Positions 13,726-27,861 of a stretch of DNA of 64,000 nucleotides are shown one piece after another (the stretch's first letter is position 1; each line of letters starts with the position of its first letter). The translations under genes were made by a program, and so were the position numbers. Under the pieces are notes generated by a model, which searched no databases, was not told the origin of the DNA, and worked only from the letters and a program-made list of their open reading frames with translations. Location of the stretch: positions 64,001-128,000 of the forward strand of contig JAQFVV010013397.1 of the NCBI GenBank assembly GCA_028023455.1, given 5' to 3'. Source of the DNA: Epiperipatus broadwayi. Its lineage: Eukaryota; Onychophora; Udeonychophora; Euonychophora; Peripatidae.

Positions 13726-14432
13726 AATATACAAACCATTATACAATTACAAATATCCAGTAATGCCCTCTGTTTAAAGATCTATATCTCAATAATAGCA
13801 AACCTTAAAATGATACCACTTTAAGGGTGTATGCTAAACGATGTTAAATATTGAAATACAGACCTACTCAAACAGAGAGCATGAAATTTTAAATAAGCAA
13901 ACGATCTTAAATTTTGCTAATAAACTAACAAGTTTACAAAGTTATTAAAGACAAACTAAACATTAGATTTTAATCTTTAAACTCCTCCCAAACTATAAAT
14001 GAAAAGAAAGTTACTGTTAACACTAACTGAAATAATTATAGAAAATATACAAACCATTATAGAATAACAGAGGGCGTTACTGGATATTTGTAATTGTATA
14101 ATGGTTTGTATATTTTCTATAATTATTTTAGTTAGTGTTAACAGTAACTTTCTTTTCATTTATAGTTTGGGAGGAGTTTAAAGATTAAAATCTAATGTTT
14201 AGTTTGTCTTCAATAACTTTGTAAACTTGTTAGTTTATTAGCAAAATTTAAGATCATTTGCTTATTTAAAATTTTATGCTCTGTGTTTGAATAGGTCTGT
14301 ATTTCAATATTTAACATCGTTTAGCATACAACCTTAAAGTGGTATCATTTTAAGGTTTGCTATTATTGAGATATAGATCTTTAAACAGAGGGCATTACTG
14401 GATATTTGTAATTGTATAATGGTTTGTATATT
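13726..14432. repeat. 707-bp near-perfect palindrome (foldback element)
   Basis: Left arm 13726-14062 and right arm 14096-14432 are inverted copies with very few differences, separated by ~33 bp. The spacer itself contains AACAGAGGGCGTTACTGG, another copy of the sequence just inside each outer end (AACAGAGGGCATTACTGG and its complement). The block GAAAGTTACTGTTAACACTA occurs at both edges of the left arm. The high arm identity implies recent formation or arm-to-arm conversion. No transposase is encoded. Confidence 0.9.
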
Positions 14433-14439
14433 ATATATA

Positions 14440-17400
14440 TATCTTAATGCAAATAAGTTTAATAAATAAATATTTAATGTTATTTTAATGTGTATACGTG
14501 CGTAATGGATATGTATATATTTTCAGTGATGGGAGATTACTAATAAATTGTATAAATAAAGTTATATTGGTAATGTATATTAAAATTCATATATGTAATT
14601 TATTATTTATATATTTGATCTTAGCGGTCAGAAAATGATGCAATTCTTTTAAGAAGTTTCTCGAACACAACTAAAAACAATTAACCGGAAAACCCATAAG
14701 TCAGAATTAAAAGGTTACAATTCGTAACCGTAAAGTAAAAATCCATTAGTGGAAATTTTATCCACTTCAGATTGTTTTAAAATCATAAGACTTATTTTAA
14801 AACAATCATTCGAGAAACTTGTAACAGGATTGCATTGTTTCCAAAAACTTACTAAACAAAAGAGATATCCGGTCCGCAGATTTCAGCTCTGCCAAGTGCT
14901 TAAATTGCCTCAAGTCCAGCAGCTAAGTGCTCTACTACATCATCAAGAAAAGGATATAAATACTGCTGGATTTGAATCCAAAAAAAAGGAGACAACCATA
15001 AAATAACCATGGTAAACCTAATCCACACTAGTTTAAATTTCAATTCAATGTGCAGTGAGTAGGGGAAATTTCACCCTCCCCTTTGTTCCCACATGCTTGT
15101 TTCCATGATAAAAGCTCTGGATCCCATACCTATGAACTTTCCAATGACTACAGATTAAATAAATACAACACTATGTGTCATGCCTTCTTCCAAAACCTTG
15201 ATCTAGTATGTTAATTCTGATGAACATTAAAAGCATCAAGGACCGCCACTATCTATGAAAAGGTAAAAGAACTCTAGCCACTATATGACTCTCTTAATTA
15301 ACCTCAGCCTTCTATAATCATAATAATCCTGATGCTCTACTACATAATCTCATATAAAATATTTGTGATTATGTATTTCTAATTAATTATAACTCTATAT
15401 AACTTAACTTCCACTATCATTGAGCCTCTATTTAATATGTTATTTTATTTTTCATGCGGCAATAATCTTTTATTTTATTATTAAATATTTGTGTTTTAAA
15501 TATGCCAATATCTCAAACTTGCTAGCATGTGATAGATTTCGTTTATTTTCTTCCCACCACTTATGGGGTGATTAAACTTAGCTTAATTAAAATCAAATCT
15601 TATATTATTTATGCAGATGCTTGCAAGTTTGGGAAAACAAAGTCATTATCTTATAAGGTTGTTGTCGAAAAACAGAACAACTGTTTTTCTAAAAATGTTT
15701 CTTTTTATCTTTTTAAATAATAATGTGCTAATCCTAAATGTAAAGGTATTCTATATAAGTAAAATCTACTTATTATCCAAGTCCTTACCACCACCCCATT
15801 CGTTTTTATGTAAACATATTTATTTTAATAACGGCATTTATTAACCAAAATTTGTACTTATTAAACGGTGTGGGAAGTTATCAATAAAGTTAAGTAAAGG
15901 GAAAGGGGAATCTTTAGATCTTAAAAATTATATAATTTCAATAATTTAAATAATCCATGTCTATTTAGCAATTAAGTCATACCATTATGCAGGATGTTCC
16001 ATAATGTATGGGCATTAATTAATTAAATAGTCTTTAAATCTATATTTTATTATTCCAAGCATTGTGTGCATATAGGCATCCTCGTTCTTATATTATATAT
16101 ATTTGTGCTTCTTTTATCTGGAGGTATCGCAAAGTCGAACCCCATTATTTTTCTCAAAGTCCAAGAACCAAGCTTTTAACCCACCTGGGGACTTCTTTGG
16201 TTGTATGTGTGTGCTTCATATGGGGATCACTCTGGAAAAACCATCCCAATAAATGCATAGCTGACCACTCTTCATTCATGAACTGATCCTGCCAATGTGT
16301 GCAGAGTTATATCGGTATTTTTCTCAAAATGAATTCCATGAAGCACCTACTAGGATCCGTGACTGGATCACATAAATCTGTCACCATGCATGCACTGCCA
16401 TTCTGTCATATTTCCAGATAATACCCATGAATATCTATAGGCCATAATGTTGTGATTTTGCTAAACAAATCTATTTTTACTATTTAAATGTGCGTCTTTG
16501 CGATGACATTATTATAAATATAGTCATCAGCTATCCCACACATGTCTGTCACTCCACAAATTGAATATTAATAAATATATCTTGTACAAATGTAATGCTT
16601 TGTTCTAAAATGATAATTATCCTCCAAGTCAGTTAAATGCTTATTTTGTTTCTTCTGGGGGTGGAGTGGTATTTCCAAAGTATACTTCCTAATAGCGCTA
16701 AGTCTTGTAGTCATTGTTATAGTTATACATTATTGGTATAGCCGCAACTATAAACAAAGTCATTTATTAAATCTAATTCCATAATTTATAAACAAAATGT
16801 AATGTCATTTCTCTATGACCAACTGTCATATAATATTTACGAGGCCAATGATTAATAAATAATGACATGCATTGATTTATGTTTTGTCAAATTAATAAAT
16901 CTTAAATATATATGTTATACATCTCAGAATCATTGTGTTTTCTTTTAGTTAAATTAATATCTTGATTAATAATTTATGCTCATACTGACTAGATGACCTC
17001 CTGCTAATAAATAATTAATATGAAAGGTCACGATCTTTAATTGCTTTCAAATTATAATTCATGCTAAGTTATTCAATCATTAAACTTAAATTAGAGTCTC
17101 TTTGTATCTCCGATGTGCAATGCTGGTGGAGAGAATTAAAATTAGATCAATATCATCGGCATTGTTGCTCATAAGTTGGTAGATCTGGAAAAGAGGCAAA
17201 TAGGGCAGAGTTCATGAGTGTTCCTGACTTATGTATCTTGCACATGATTGGACTTGAGGTACTTTTGCCTAGATACTAGATCTTGTTATGTGAACAGACA
17301 AAACTGACTGGAACACCATTTATTGCCATTGATAAACTGGCCAACTATAAAATTTAATATCTAATAAAGTCTAAACTAAATAAAATGTAGTGCATGAATT

Positions 17401-17779
17401 TTAAGGGATATCCCACTTCGATCAATCCAGGATTATTATCAAAAATGGATAAACATAAACTACTATTCAGCCCTTTTATGTAATAGACCATTATGTATGA
17501 ATCTAGCTAAGAGAACACAAGCTCTATAACTGTTACTGTGATTAAGAGATGATGCAGCATATCAAATCCTAAAATCATTTAGAATTAAGTTCACTGGGAT
17601 AATTTTAACAATGGAATATAAGTTTATTAATAATAATTAAAAAATGATATTAAGTTCTGCAGAATATGGCTATATACATATAAATTAAACCTTCTAATTT
17701 AGATTAACATAAAAATAAAATTCAACTTATTACATTGTGATTTACATATATTTTCCAATATAAAACACCTATATATATA
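14440..17779. other. No recognisable gene
   Basis: Short frames exist (for example 14749-15006 and 16062-16286), but none shows domain similarity, plausible splice context or repeated occurrence. A B-box-like GGATTTGAATCC near 14970 could be a degraded SINE, but no A-box is convincing. Confidence 0.5.
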
Positions 17780-19341
17780 TCTGCACACAGTCATTCAAAA
17801 TAATTTCTGAACATATTTGTATCACCACATAAAAATAAAATAAATAATTAAAATTTACATATACATGTCTATCTGACATGCATTGGTATATGCACACAGT
17901 CATGCCCTACAATTGATGAATATATTTTAATTGGTATATGTGGCATAATAATTTTTGAACTTTTTGGCATTGTCATAAAATAATAAAAATTTAAGTGAAT
18001 GCATTTTAATGTTCAACTACCTCATACTGGATTTACATAAAACATACATATTATTGCACAGATTAGCTGTATAATAATTTACTAACATATTTGAATAGTC
18101 ACCGACCCATAAATGAAATATATTTTCTTTCTTTTCAATATATTATTATTGACTGACTTAATATATATGTGTGAGTTCATAGAAATGTATTTGCACAGTG
18201 ATGTTTATATATCATGATATTTTAATTTATCAAATAATAATAAAAATTTTAAAAATATATTTTCAAAATCAATTTCATGTTGAAAACATATATAAATCTC
18301 CTTCCATGAGTTTAATAACAGCAGACTTTTGTTTTTCAAAAAGAAAAATTATCCACTTGACAGGTTACTGCTGATTAATGCTAAATGACTTTAAAAATAC
18401 TAATGCTAGTTTTTCCTTTATGGAGGAGTTTACTTTTTTATATAGAATATAAAAGCATTTATGAATTAATTATTTTGATTAAGCATTTAACACAGGCAAA
18501 AATTATTTACTTGTACTTTTAAAATGTCATTCTACAGGATTTACTTAAAACAACTCACCAGCTGTACTTTATATAACTATGACATGGTAATGTTATTTGT
18601 TTCTTTGCACATGGATAAAGCAATATATGTATAACTAATTTTTCAACAAGCTGATAGATTCTCTGACTTATTTTCACCATCAGGAAAGGTATAGTCCAGA
18701 TAACCGTTGAACTGCAGTGATCTCACTTCTGCCTAGAATTGGATATATTTCAGGCAAACAGCCATCTTCTAGTACCCATGTGTGCAGAATAAGGAACATA
18801 GAAAAGTTGGGTCTTGCTTCTATGTGAATCAAATCTCCAAAATGAACTAGAAGACACTACTAATTTCACTGTCTCACTTTTAGTTGTTTCTTCATGGTAG
18901 TTCTGTATAACTCTAAAAATCAACTACACATGTAATATTTTTATCAACCATTTTCATAGGGTGGGAAAATACATTAATAGAAAAATGTTAATGGTTCTTT
19001 TCAATTTTGTATTTAATTCACTTTAATCCATTTAAAAGCAACTTTGAAATATTATCAAAGTATAACCTTTTAGCATTACTTAAAAAATATTTCTACAATA
19101 AATAGAGGAGTTTTATAATTACCACAATATCTATTATAATCTAAAAACAGCTTGTCTTAATTTCAAAATCAGAAATCACTAAAAATATTTGCACTTTTTT
19201 TAAATGTTTATTTTATAATAAAAGTTTATTTTAAATTCAAAATTATGTAATCCTTAATGTTATTCCAGTGAAATGTAAAAAATATTTACCAAAAAATTTG
19301 AATGTGTTCATTTCTACTTTTCCTTTCAATTTTATATATAT
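17780..19341 (+). repeat. Long diverged dispersed repeat, copy B
   Basis: The diverged partner of 10170-12052; the shared landmarks are listed there. It lacks the segment at 10790-11005, which suggests that segment was inserted into the other copy. It ends with TTTCTACTTTTCCTTTCAA followed by TATATATA, the same terminus as its partner. Confidence 0.55.
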
Positions 19342-19460
19342 AGAGAGTAAGAGATAGCTTACAACCAACCTTCATACTTGTCCCAGTTTCTTTCACAATG
19401 TTTTAATTCAGACCAAGTGGTAGGCAAATAATTTATCCTACATATCTACTTATACACATG

Positions 19461-19461
<1 letters not shown>

Positions 19462-19539
<78 letters not shown>
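19462..19539. repeat. (TA)n microsatellite with one TG interruption
   Basis: About 39 TA dinucleotides with a single G near 19495. The neighbouring 19342-19461 and the following 19540-20900 contain no recognised gene. Confidence 0.9.
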
Positions 19540-19544
<5 letters not shown>

Positions 19545-20904
19545 ATATGTTTGTCTATTGGTCAAAATTAATTGTTTTTCTTTTAATTTATTTAATATTA
19601 TTAACCATAAATACTAATTGATGGATGTAATATAAGGTAAAAAAAATTACATGAGGTCAAAATTGTTGTTAAGTGATCGAATTTGGAATAATGAAATAAT
19701 AATGTTTTAGAATTTGTTTTTTTTTTATTAAGTTGTAACAATAGGTTTTAGCTAGCATAAGGAAAATGATGCAGTGTTTTTCACTGGTGACTTAAGAACA
19801 GAACTGTCAGCACAAAGAAAAAAAAGTCTTTTATTTTTTGTTTTAAAAGAAAAAATGTACTGCATTTGAAAAAGAAGAAATGGTAAAATTTTAATATCTG
19901 TATTTTCAAGTTAATATAAAATCTTTATTTTGGATAGAAAGAATCTAGAAAGTTAAACTTCAATGTATAATTAACAGGAATGAACCAATGACTTAATTTG
20001 TTCAGCAAACTGGAATTTATTATTATAGTAATAAAAAAGATATGTGAAAATAGTAGAAATTAATTGTTTCTTCAAGCAATTTTCATATATCCATTAGAGC
20101 TACAATATAATAAATAGTGATTGATAAAATGGTTATTACAATGTGTGTGAGGTGAAAGACAAGTACTGTAGGACATTCTAAAGCTAGCTCCAAGGTCATT
20201 ATGAAATTATAAAATTTTCTATCAAGATGTCTACTTATAAAATGCTGGTGTACATCGATCTTCCATGGATTTATGTATGTTCAAAAGAAATGATTTGGAT
20301 GTGTTGGTTTTTAACCAAGCAGCATGAGATATATGAATATTAACAGAGTTCATGAGCAGGAGCATTAGCCATGGAAATTAACATTTAAATTTATAAACTC
20401 TTAATGGTGGACAGAATGCTTGTGTTCTTCAAGATAAATATATTTTGTTTTGATTCACGTGATTTTTTTTTCTTTTGTCATGTCTATTTGAAAGTTTATG
20501 TGTTGTAATTTTTTATTGTGTGTTCAAGAGTCATTTTTCAAGTTCGATCATCTGCAATTTAAAAGTGGAAGCAGCGAATAGATGTGTCATATGTTGATGT
20601 ATTTTAAAAAAGAATCGTAGTCAATTAATATGTATTATTTTTAATAAAAGTAAATTTACAGATTCCTCTGGAAATTCAACATTGATCCATCAAGGCAACC
20701 TCAAGTAAGGTTTTTATATATTTAACATTGAAAGCAAACTTTAGAACAACAAACTATATTATTTACTAATAAGTTTTAATAATATTTACTTGTAATTTTG
20801 TTTTATTTCTGAGTATACAATTTAACCCACTGGAATAAATGATCTTTTTCATATCTATCATTAACTTTCACTATGACTTACACACATATATAAATGGAAG
20901 TGGG
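19540..20904. other. No recognisable gene
   Basis: AT-rich sequence with only short chance frames. I see no repeat partner in the window. Confidence 0.55.
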
Positions 20905-20977
20905 GCTATATATATATATATTGTATAATAAAAAATAGTTATATATATATATATATTGTTTAATAAAAAATAGTTAT
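20905..20977. repeat. Two-copy tandem repeat of ~36 bp
   Basis: A (TA)n run followed by TTGT(A/T)TAATAAAAAATAGT occurs twice in tandem, differing mainly by one substitution and TA-run length. Confidence 0.8.
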
Positions 20978-21868
20978 AAATATATTTACCCTGACCTAAA
21001 AATATCATTCTAATAATTACATTAATGGAGTAATTGTAGAATTAGTGAACTCTCATTTTGCTTTTCTTTTTTTTTTTGTTTTATTTAATGAATTATATAA
21101 TTTTGTATATAATGTACTTCAAATTATTTTGTTTCTGTTGTGTGAGGCCATCCAAGTGATAGAAAAACATTCTTGATAACTGAATATTTATTTATTTTAT
21201 TATTTTTTGTTTGTAAATAATTATTATATATGTTGTTAATTAACATATTACGTTGTTTAAATCAATCTGATCTCTCTTTGATCATCACCATCATCACTGT
21301 GCATTTAGATCATTAAAAGATTCATCATCACATTATGAATTTACACCGTTAAAGGTTTGATGATCATCATCATCATTATGTATTGTTCTTTTAAATAATT
21401 TATCATCATCATTATTTTTCTTTATCTATGCTTATATATAGGCATATTTGATTAATAATTGAGTAAGTTCATCCCTGAAGAGAGCTGACTGCAAGAACTC
21501 CCTGAGTTCGAATTCCATGGTGTAATGGTGCCTAAAAAGGGAGATGTAATGAATATATATTGGTCTAAGTCATATTGAAATATTTTAAGTAAATATAAGT
21601 TAGTATATTGAAAGTCGATGTGACTTGGAACTAGGCATTTCATTGTGACATCTTTAGCATCCTATTCAAAGGCCTAGGTCTGACAGTAGTGAGATGAGTT
21701 CCCTTTGTTATAGGCCATTCTTGATTCAGTAACATCTGATGCACCCAAATGTGCTGTCGAATCATGGATGTAGGATATGACTTGTAGGTTGGTTGACACA
21801 TTGTATTCAAGTCATCCAACTGCTGTCATATATCACGTCATCATATGGTGTACCCAGAGATTTTGTTA

Positions 21869-21950
21869 TATCTGGCGCCATCAACTTTGGAGCAGTGGAC
21901 CATCCATTATATCTGGCACCATCAACTTTGAGTCAGTGGGTTCCATTATA
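21869..21950. repeat. Two-copy tandem repeat, 41-bp unit
   Basis: TATCTGGCGCCATCAACTTT and TATCTGGCACCATCAACTTT start consecutive 41-bp units that each end in TCCATTA. It abuts the MITE-like foldback beginning at 21950. Confidence 0.8.
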
Positions 21951-22319
21951 ATATATATATATGCACACACCCACTACTATGTTGTTGAATGCCATGAAAC
22001 CCATAACAGTTTCAATATATATATGTCAAAATTACACCAAATTCACAATTCAACCAAACTAGCCAAAAAATAAATTCTAAAGCACAACCAATGGTTTTAC
22101 TGCTGCAAGCAGGCTTCTCGAGTGTAAAGAAGTGCAAAATAACGTAATTAATATGTTGTTATTTTGTAGCTTTTTACACTTGAGACGTCTGCTTGCAGCA
22201 GTGAAACCATTAATTGTGCTTTAGAAATATTTTTTGGCCTGTCTGATTGAGTTATAAATTTGGGGTATGCTTGATTTATATATATTGAACATAATAGTGT
22301 GTGTGCATAAATATATATA
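21950..22319. mobile_element. MITE-like foldback element
   Basis: Inverted arms (about 21950-22146 and 22150-22319) share in order TATATAT-GCACACAC-CACTA-TATGTT, CCAAATT-A-AA-TCA, GCCAAAAAAT, CTAAAGCACAA--AATGGTTT, ACTGCTGCAAGCAG and AGTGTAAA--AAAATAAC, meeting at a ~4-bp centre. A related piece lies at 12263-12305 (GCATGCACACAAACTATGTT). No transposase and no clear target duplication. Confidence 0.75.
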
Positions 22320-22792
22320 AAGTTGAAAGGAAAAGGAAAAATGAAGATATTCAATTATTTTTTGTTTATCAGCTAGTCTTGTTGAGTTGTGAATTTTTGG
22401 GTAATTTTGATTATTTATTAACTAGTTCTATAAGAAGAAGACAAAGTGAATTTTTGTTTTGTGTGTTTTTTAAACATAATTAAAAATAATTACATATTTA
22501 TGTAAATTAAATGGCAATTTTAGTTACTTCTTTTATTATTGTTTAACAATGAAATTAACAAATCTAGCACTTCTCTCATCAATCCATTAATTATTATAAT
22601 ATATATACACACATATATATAATTCTTCAAAAAACAACACAATAATTAATACAGTAAACAATATTTTAAAAACAAATATGTACTATGATTTATTAGAAGT
22701 ACTTTCAATTATCTAAGTAGTCATTATCAACTATATTCAAATTCGTTACAAAAAACCGTTATAAATGTATACAAAAACAATTACATCATACA

Positions 22793-23160
22793 TCAATTTT
22801 CCCACAATTCGTTAATTTTTGTGTTAGCAGCTTGTCTATTTATCAAATACTGCTTTCCATTTCTTATTAACATAGCTTCTTTAATTTTACATTTATTATT
22901 ATTTCTTTCAATGCATAAAATCTTAACTTTATTGACATCAAAACCATATATATATATGTGTGTGTGTGTGTGTGTAACATTATGATCAAAGAATATTGAA
23001 AGTGATACATCATCATTTCTAACACTTTCTTGTCTTGATTTTTGCACTCGTTTATATAGCAATAAATGCTCATTTGATCTTTTCTCCAATGTACACTGAG
23101 ATTCACCTATACATGCTTTCCACAAACACACCACCATTTATATATTGCATAACCTTGATT
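22793..23160 (-). pseudogene. PLE GIY-YIG endonuclease domain, frameshifted
   Basis: Contains CIGESQCTLEKRSNEHLLLY (YIG-like Gly, then the R-x-x-x-H helix), a long middle with a His-Thr repeat encoded by the microsatellite, then KVKILCIERNNNKCKIKEAM with the catalytic Glu position and YLINRQA (conserved Asn). The upstream CxC strand is in another frame. Confidence 0.8.
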
Positions 23161-23634
23161 TAAAATACTACGTCTACTTTTTTAATTATTTATCAATCTA
23201 TTTAAATTAGAAGTAGTATAAAATGCGACTCTACATATATTTTTATATATTTGCGTTATAAATTTCACTTGTTCATTACAAATAAATGGTTTTGATATCA
23301 AAGTATATTTTATTTTATCAATATTTATAGCACTTAACATATTACAATTATTATTCAACTTACTAGTAATATCATAAATTAATTTATGATTCTATCCAAT
23401 ATTTAATAAATCCATAGTAAATACATTTATATTACTTATTTTATCAGAATTATATTTACATAACCTATCATTCCTAAATAAAAATGATTTTAAACCAGAC
23501 AATTTATGTACTATTGACATATTTGAATCCCAAGGAATATATCCTCTTTTTTCAATATCTTTTATTAACATACAATAATCCAATTTATTTTTATTATGAG
23601 TAACTTTAATATCCAAATATTGAATTGACATTTT

Positions 23635-24130
23635 TTATTCAAAAGATTTACTCCATTTTAAACCTTCTAAACTATTTAATTCATTAAATAACAAATTGAT
23701 AGCATCTAAACTTCCACAAACAAAAATATCATCAACATACCTGTAATATATTTTAATACCTTGATAATATATATTATTAAGAATTATATCTTCATATCTT
23801 GACATTACAAAACTACATATTTGTGAAACTACTGGAAGACCCATAGGCCAAGCATATATATTTTTATCAATAAAATATAACACGTCATCTATAAATTTTA
23901 CTTCCTTAACATCAACTTTTTTTAACATCAAAGCATCTAATACAATTTGTATAGATTTAAATCTATCTATTGAACCATACATCTCACATATATCAAATGT
24001 ACACATACAATCATTTTCATTAATATTAATATTATGAATTTTTTTTTACAAAATCAAACGATGAACTAATAGCGTATTTTCCAAATCCAAGAATGTCTTT
24101 TAATATTTTTTTTCTATAAATCTACAAGTT
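23635..24130 (-). pseudogene. PLE reverse transcriptase core
   Basis: The open 123-codon stretch carries CTFDICEMYGSI (matching the family motif SFDV-x-LYTNIP with the first catalytic Asp), MGLPVVSQICSFVMSRYED (matching MG-x-P-x-SP-x-x-A-x-x-YM-x-x-E) and YYRYVDDIFVCG (the YVDD catalytic box). These three in this spacing are diagnostic for Penelope-like RT. Both catalytic box aspartates are intact. The frame starts inside the domain, so about half of the polymerase is missing upstream. Confidence 0.9.
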
Positions 24131-24144
24131 TCATAATAAAATAG

Positions 24145-24830
24145 AAATTGATAAAATGAAATATACTTGGATATCAATACCATTTGTAATGAACAAATGA
24201 AATTTATAAGGCAAATATATAAAAATATATGTAGAAGCGCATTTTATATTACTCCTAATTTAAATAGATTGATAAATAATTCAAAAAATAGATGTAATAT
24301 TTTAAATCAAAGTTGTGCAATATATAAATGGCTGTGTGTTTGTGGACAAGCATATGTAAGTGATTCTTGGTGTACATTGGAGAAAAGATCAAAGGAGCAT
24401 TTATTGGTATATAAACACATGCAAAAATCAAGACAAGAGAGTGTTAGAAATGATGATGTATCATCTTCAGTACTTCTTGTTACATGCATATATGGTTTTG
24501 ATGTTAATAAAGTTAAGATTTTATGTATTGAAAGAAATAATAATAAACATAAAATTAAAGAAGCTATGTTAATAAGAAATGGAAAGCAGAATTTGATAAA
24601 TAGATAAGCTTCTAACATAAAAATTAATGAAATGTGGGAAAATTGATGTATGACGTAATTGGTTTTACATACATTTATAACATTTTTTTTTGTAAATCAA
24701 ATTTGAATATAGTTGATAATGACTACTTAGTCAAAAGTACTTTTATTAAATTATAGTACATATTTGTTTTTAAAATATTGTTTACTGTATTAATTATTGT
24801 ATTGTTTTTCGAAGAATTATATATACTTGA
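24145..24830 (+). pseudogene. Inverted partial copy of the Penelope-like element
   Basis: This is the reverse-orientation partner of 22618-23325. It encodes RSAFYITPNLNRLI, YKWLCVCGQAYVSDSW (YVG position mutated to YVS), TLEKRSKEHLLVY, VNKVKILCIERNNNKHKI and NGKQNLINR, then shares the 3' untranslated block ending at AAGAATTATATATA. The two copies are head to head with their 5'-truncated sides adjacent, a common outcome of PLE insertion. It lacks the RT. Confidence 0.85.
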
Positions 24831-27760
24831 TTATAATTGGAATACAGACATTGATTACTAATTTATATTATAACAGTCAATGAAGGAGTGGAGTCTTACC
24901 ATATCTGTCATACAGGGCACCACCAGGCTATTGGAACCTAGAAAATTTATATAGTAGGCAGATACATACTGTTAAGATATCATTATTTACATATATATTT
25001 TATTCCAACCATCAGCCCATGCCACTAGCTCACAGAGCAGCAGAGATAATTTATAATCCAGATACTTAAAATATATTTTAATAAAGACATTTCAATAAAA
25101 TAAATAAATAAGCTGCTGCCAGTAATAACACATAAAAAACATTTATTAATGCACATATATAAATATTTAAAATTGAGGAATAAAATTTATCTTGCTTAGA
25201 TTTTAATATTAATTTGGTTTTTTTTTTTTTTAAATTTAAATTATTAAGAAAGTCCGCACAGATGGACATTTTATAAAAGTTTGTTTTATAATGTTGAGTA
25301 TAGATTGGCTACATAGATTTCTCAGCTAAAAACTTTTCAAAACAATCATTCAATCTCAGACTAAATGTTCGTAGCCAAACCAATGCCTGCTTCCAGATAT
25401 ATAGTCATAACCAATGCAATATGAAGATGCTAGCATAAAACCACACTGACAGGAATGTGCATATGACAGTGTGATATTATTCGAAGGACATCATCCTCAT
25501 CCAGTACAGGAATGTGTGTCTGTCTGGTGAAGGAATCATGTATATACAATAATTGAAGAGAAATGCTACATATGGGGGAGAGCAGTCTATGAGCTGACTT
25601 ATAGTCCCTATCCATGGAGCTAAAAAGGGGGTCAATGGTGCAGGAAATACATCTGCATCCATTGCAATGCAATGACTACATCTTTGGGTCATGTATTCAG
25701 TTGGGCACATTGCCCTGTATGCTAAGCATGCTTCACATTGCATTGATATAAACACCCATAAATCCCTCCACCAGCATCGACCTAACTATGAAACAAATAT
25801 CCTGAAATAAAAACCCTTTAAAATAAACATAAATGATTAAAATATAAAGTTATTGATGGAATTTGCAGAGGGAAATTTACAATAAACCCAATGGCATTCA
25901 TCATAAGATGCCGCATTGACACCAATAACTTAAAAGATATACAAATAAATATGTTTGGACACTCAGCATAAGGTGTCATATTTACCAATATCTATATATT
26001 TTAATCAATATGGAAAAAAAATTAAAAAAAAAATTAAACTTTAACGAATCTATGCAGCCATCTACACCCAACTTAAATTTAATACATTTAAATAATTTAG
26101 TCAATAAATAGTAACAAAAAAATGGAAATGATTAAATCAGCAAACTCAAATATTTAAAATTAAACCTCAATAATTGATTTTGAAATCTTAAAAATCAGAT
26201 TAAAGTTCATTTTAAAAATTAGGTTTAGTTGATTATTAAAAGCTTGTCAAATCTTGATGAAAGTTCTTAATTACTTTTTAAAAATTTTTCAGTTCATATC
26301 TTACAGTAGAAGAGCTCCCAGTTTTTCTGCCAATTCCCATGAAGTCTTTATTGGTCATACTTTCATGGAAGACCGGTCTGTTTTTCTGGAGATGGCCTTA
26401 GCTGGTTCAATCCTGGTACTATTTTATTGTAGGACCCATATGATTTGGGTCTACAATAGTGCCATTCATAAATTAACAGTCACTTCATTTGAAATAAGAG
26501 AGAGTGAGTGAAAAGTGCATATTTTCACCCTTCTCAAAAAAATCAAGCTGGAACTGTCTTTTAATTTGAATTGTTTTCCTTTTATAGTAATCCTCCAGAT
26601 TCACTGAACATAGTTTCCTGTTCCAATCATTTTCATTAAGGTGCGAGCATTGGTTACTGCTTCTATTGGACATACTATTTTTTTTATTCTCTTATCTGAC
26701 ATCTTTAATTATATAAAAGCCTCAAAGGCTAATTTGCTTTTCGTTTAATTAATAACATAATCATTTTTATTTACTAAGATTACATAGGAATCTTTTAACA
26801 AAAATATTTTGTCTTTAGATCTTGTACTTTTTTATATAAAAAGGTATGTTCAAATACTTTTTTTAAAAAATACTTTTAAAGTTTTCCATAGTGCTACAAT
26901 ATTATATACGTTAAACAACTCTTTCTAATTTTAGTTTTTAATAAATTTATTTTTATTTATGAACTTTTTATTTTAATTTTAAATTAATGCAATGGCATAT
27001 TATATACCGTTACAATATATATATATAGTTTAAAAGATATATTTAACAATGAAATTGATCTATATATATTCAGTGTTTAGCCTAAAAATTAAATTAATAA
27101 CATTCTTAATAAAAGTCTAATTTATAAACAGTTTTCTTTTAAATAAAAATATTTTCTAGCAATTATGCAGGCATGTAACTATAGTATTTCTGAGGCTAAG
27201 TTTTGTCTATAGTTTATTGTGAGGATTCCTAGTTTTGAGACATATCAATATTTTTCCTATATATGTTTTTAAATTTAAAACAAAAAGTAGATGCTTTAAT
27301 TCAATTTTATTTCTGAGATATATTTTCTAATCTGTCTTAATTAGGTTCTTTTTGAAATAAATATTCACACCAATATGAATTCCAACACATTCTTTAAAGT
27401 ACATTTTTTAAATTCTAAATTTCTGATAGGAAAAATTAGCTACATTATTGTAATCTATTATAATGTATTATTAAAACAGAGACAACATTCTGCATACAGT
27501 AGTACCACTCAGTGCAAGCCGGAATGGTAATCATGTGATATAAAGTATTATTATTTACTTTTTTTAATTTTAAACACTCCATATTTTAATAATAAATAAT
27601 CTATAATATTATTGTAACAAATTTATTATAAAAATGTTTTTAATACTCCCTTCAAAAAAATTGTAATGCTTTTTATTACCCAGTCTCACAATAACTTTTA
27701 ACTACTTCTCCCCCATGAATAAGACTATATTACTGAACCTGAAAAAGAAAAAAATCACCA
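24831..27760. other. No recognisable gene
   Basis: Short frames (for example 25430-25755 minus, 26254-26511 plus) show no domain similarity. A small hairpin near 26425-26460 pairs ATTGTAGGACCCA with TGGGTCTACAAT. Confidence 0.55.
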
Positions 27761-27861
27761 TAATTATTAATATATAGGGTATATGAGCACAGACTTCCAG
27801 ATGACTCATCACTCTCCACTCTATCTAATAACACTGATACACTCAAGCACATATATGCTGA

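Larger units (their letters stand above)
22618..24135 (-). pseudogene. Penelope-like element with RT and GIY-YIG domains, 5'-truncated
   Basis: Reading leftwards on the minus strand: RT fingers/palm (23635-24130), a post-RT linker (23392-23631) and a C-terminal GIY-YIG domain (22793-23160), then about 170 bp of 3' untranslated sequence. Penelope-like elements encode a telomerase-related RT fused to this endonuclease. The GIY-YIG frame has a 1-bp loss just before CIGES relative to the inverted copy at 24145-24830, and a (TG)n microsatellite near 22957-22976 has expanded inside it. The start of the RT is missing. Not functional. Confidence 0.85.

Noticed and set aside
15205-15245. Hammerhead candidate with CTGATGA on the plus strand
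   Set aside because: No GAAA at the right distance and no stem I pairing.
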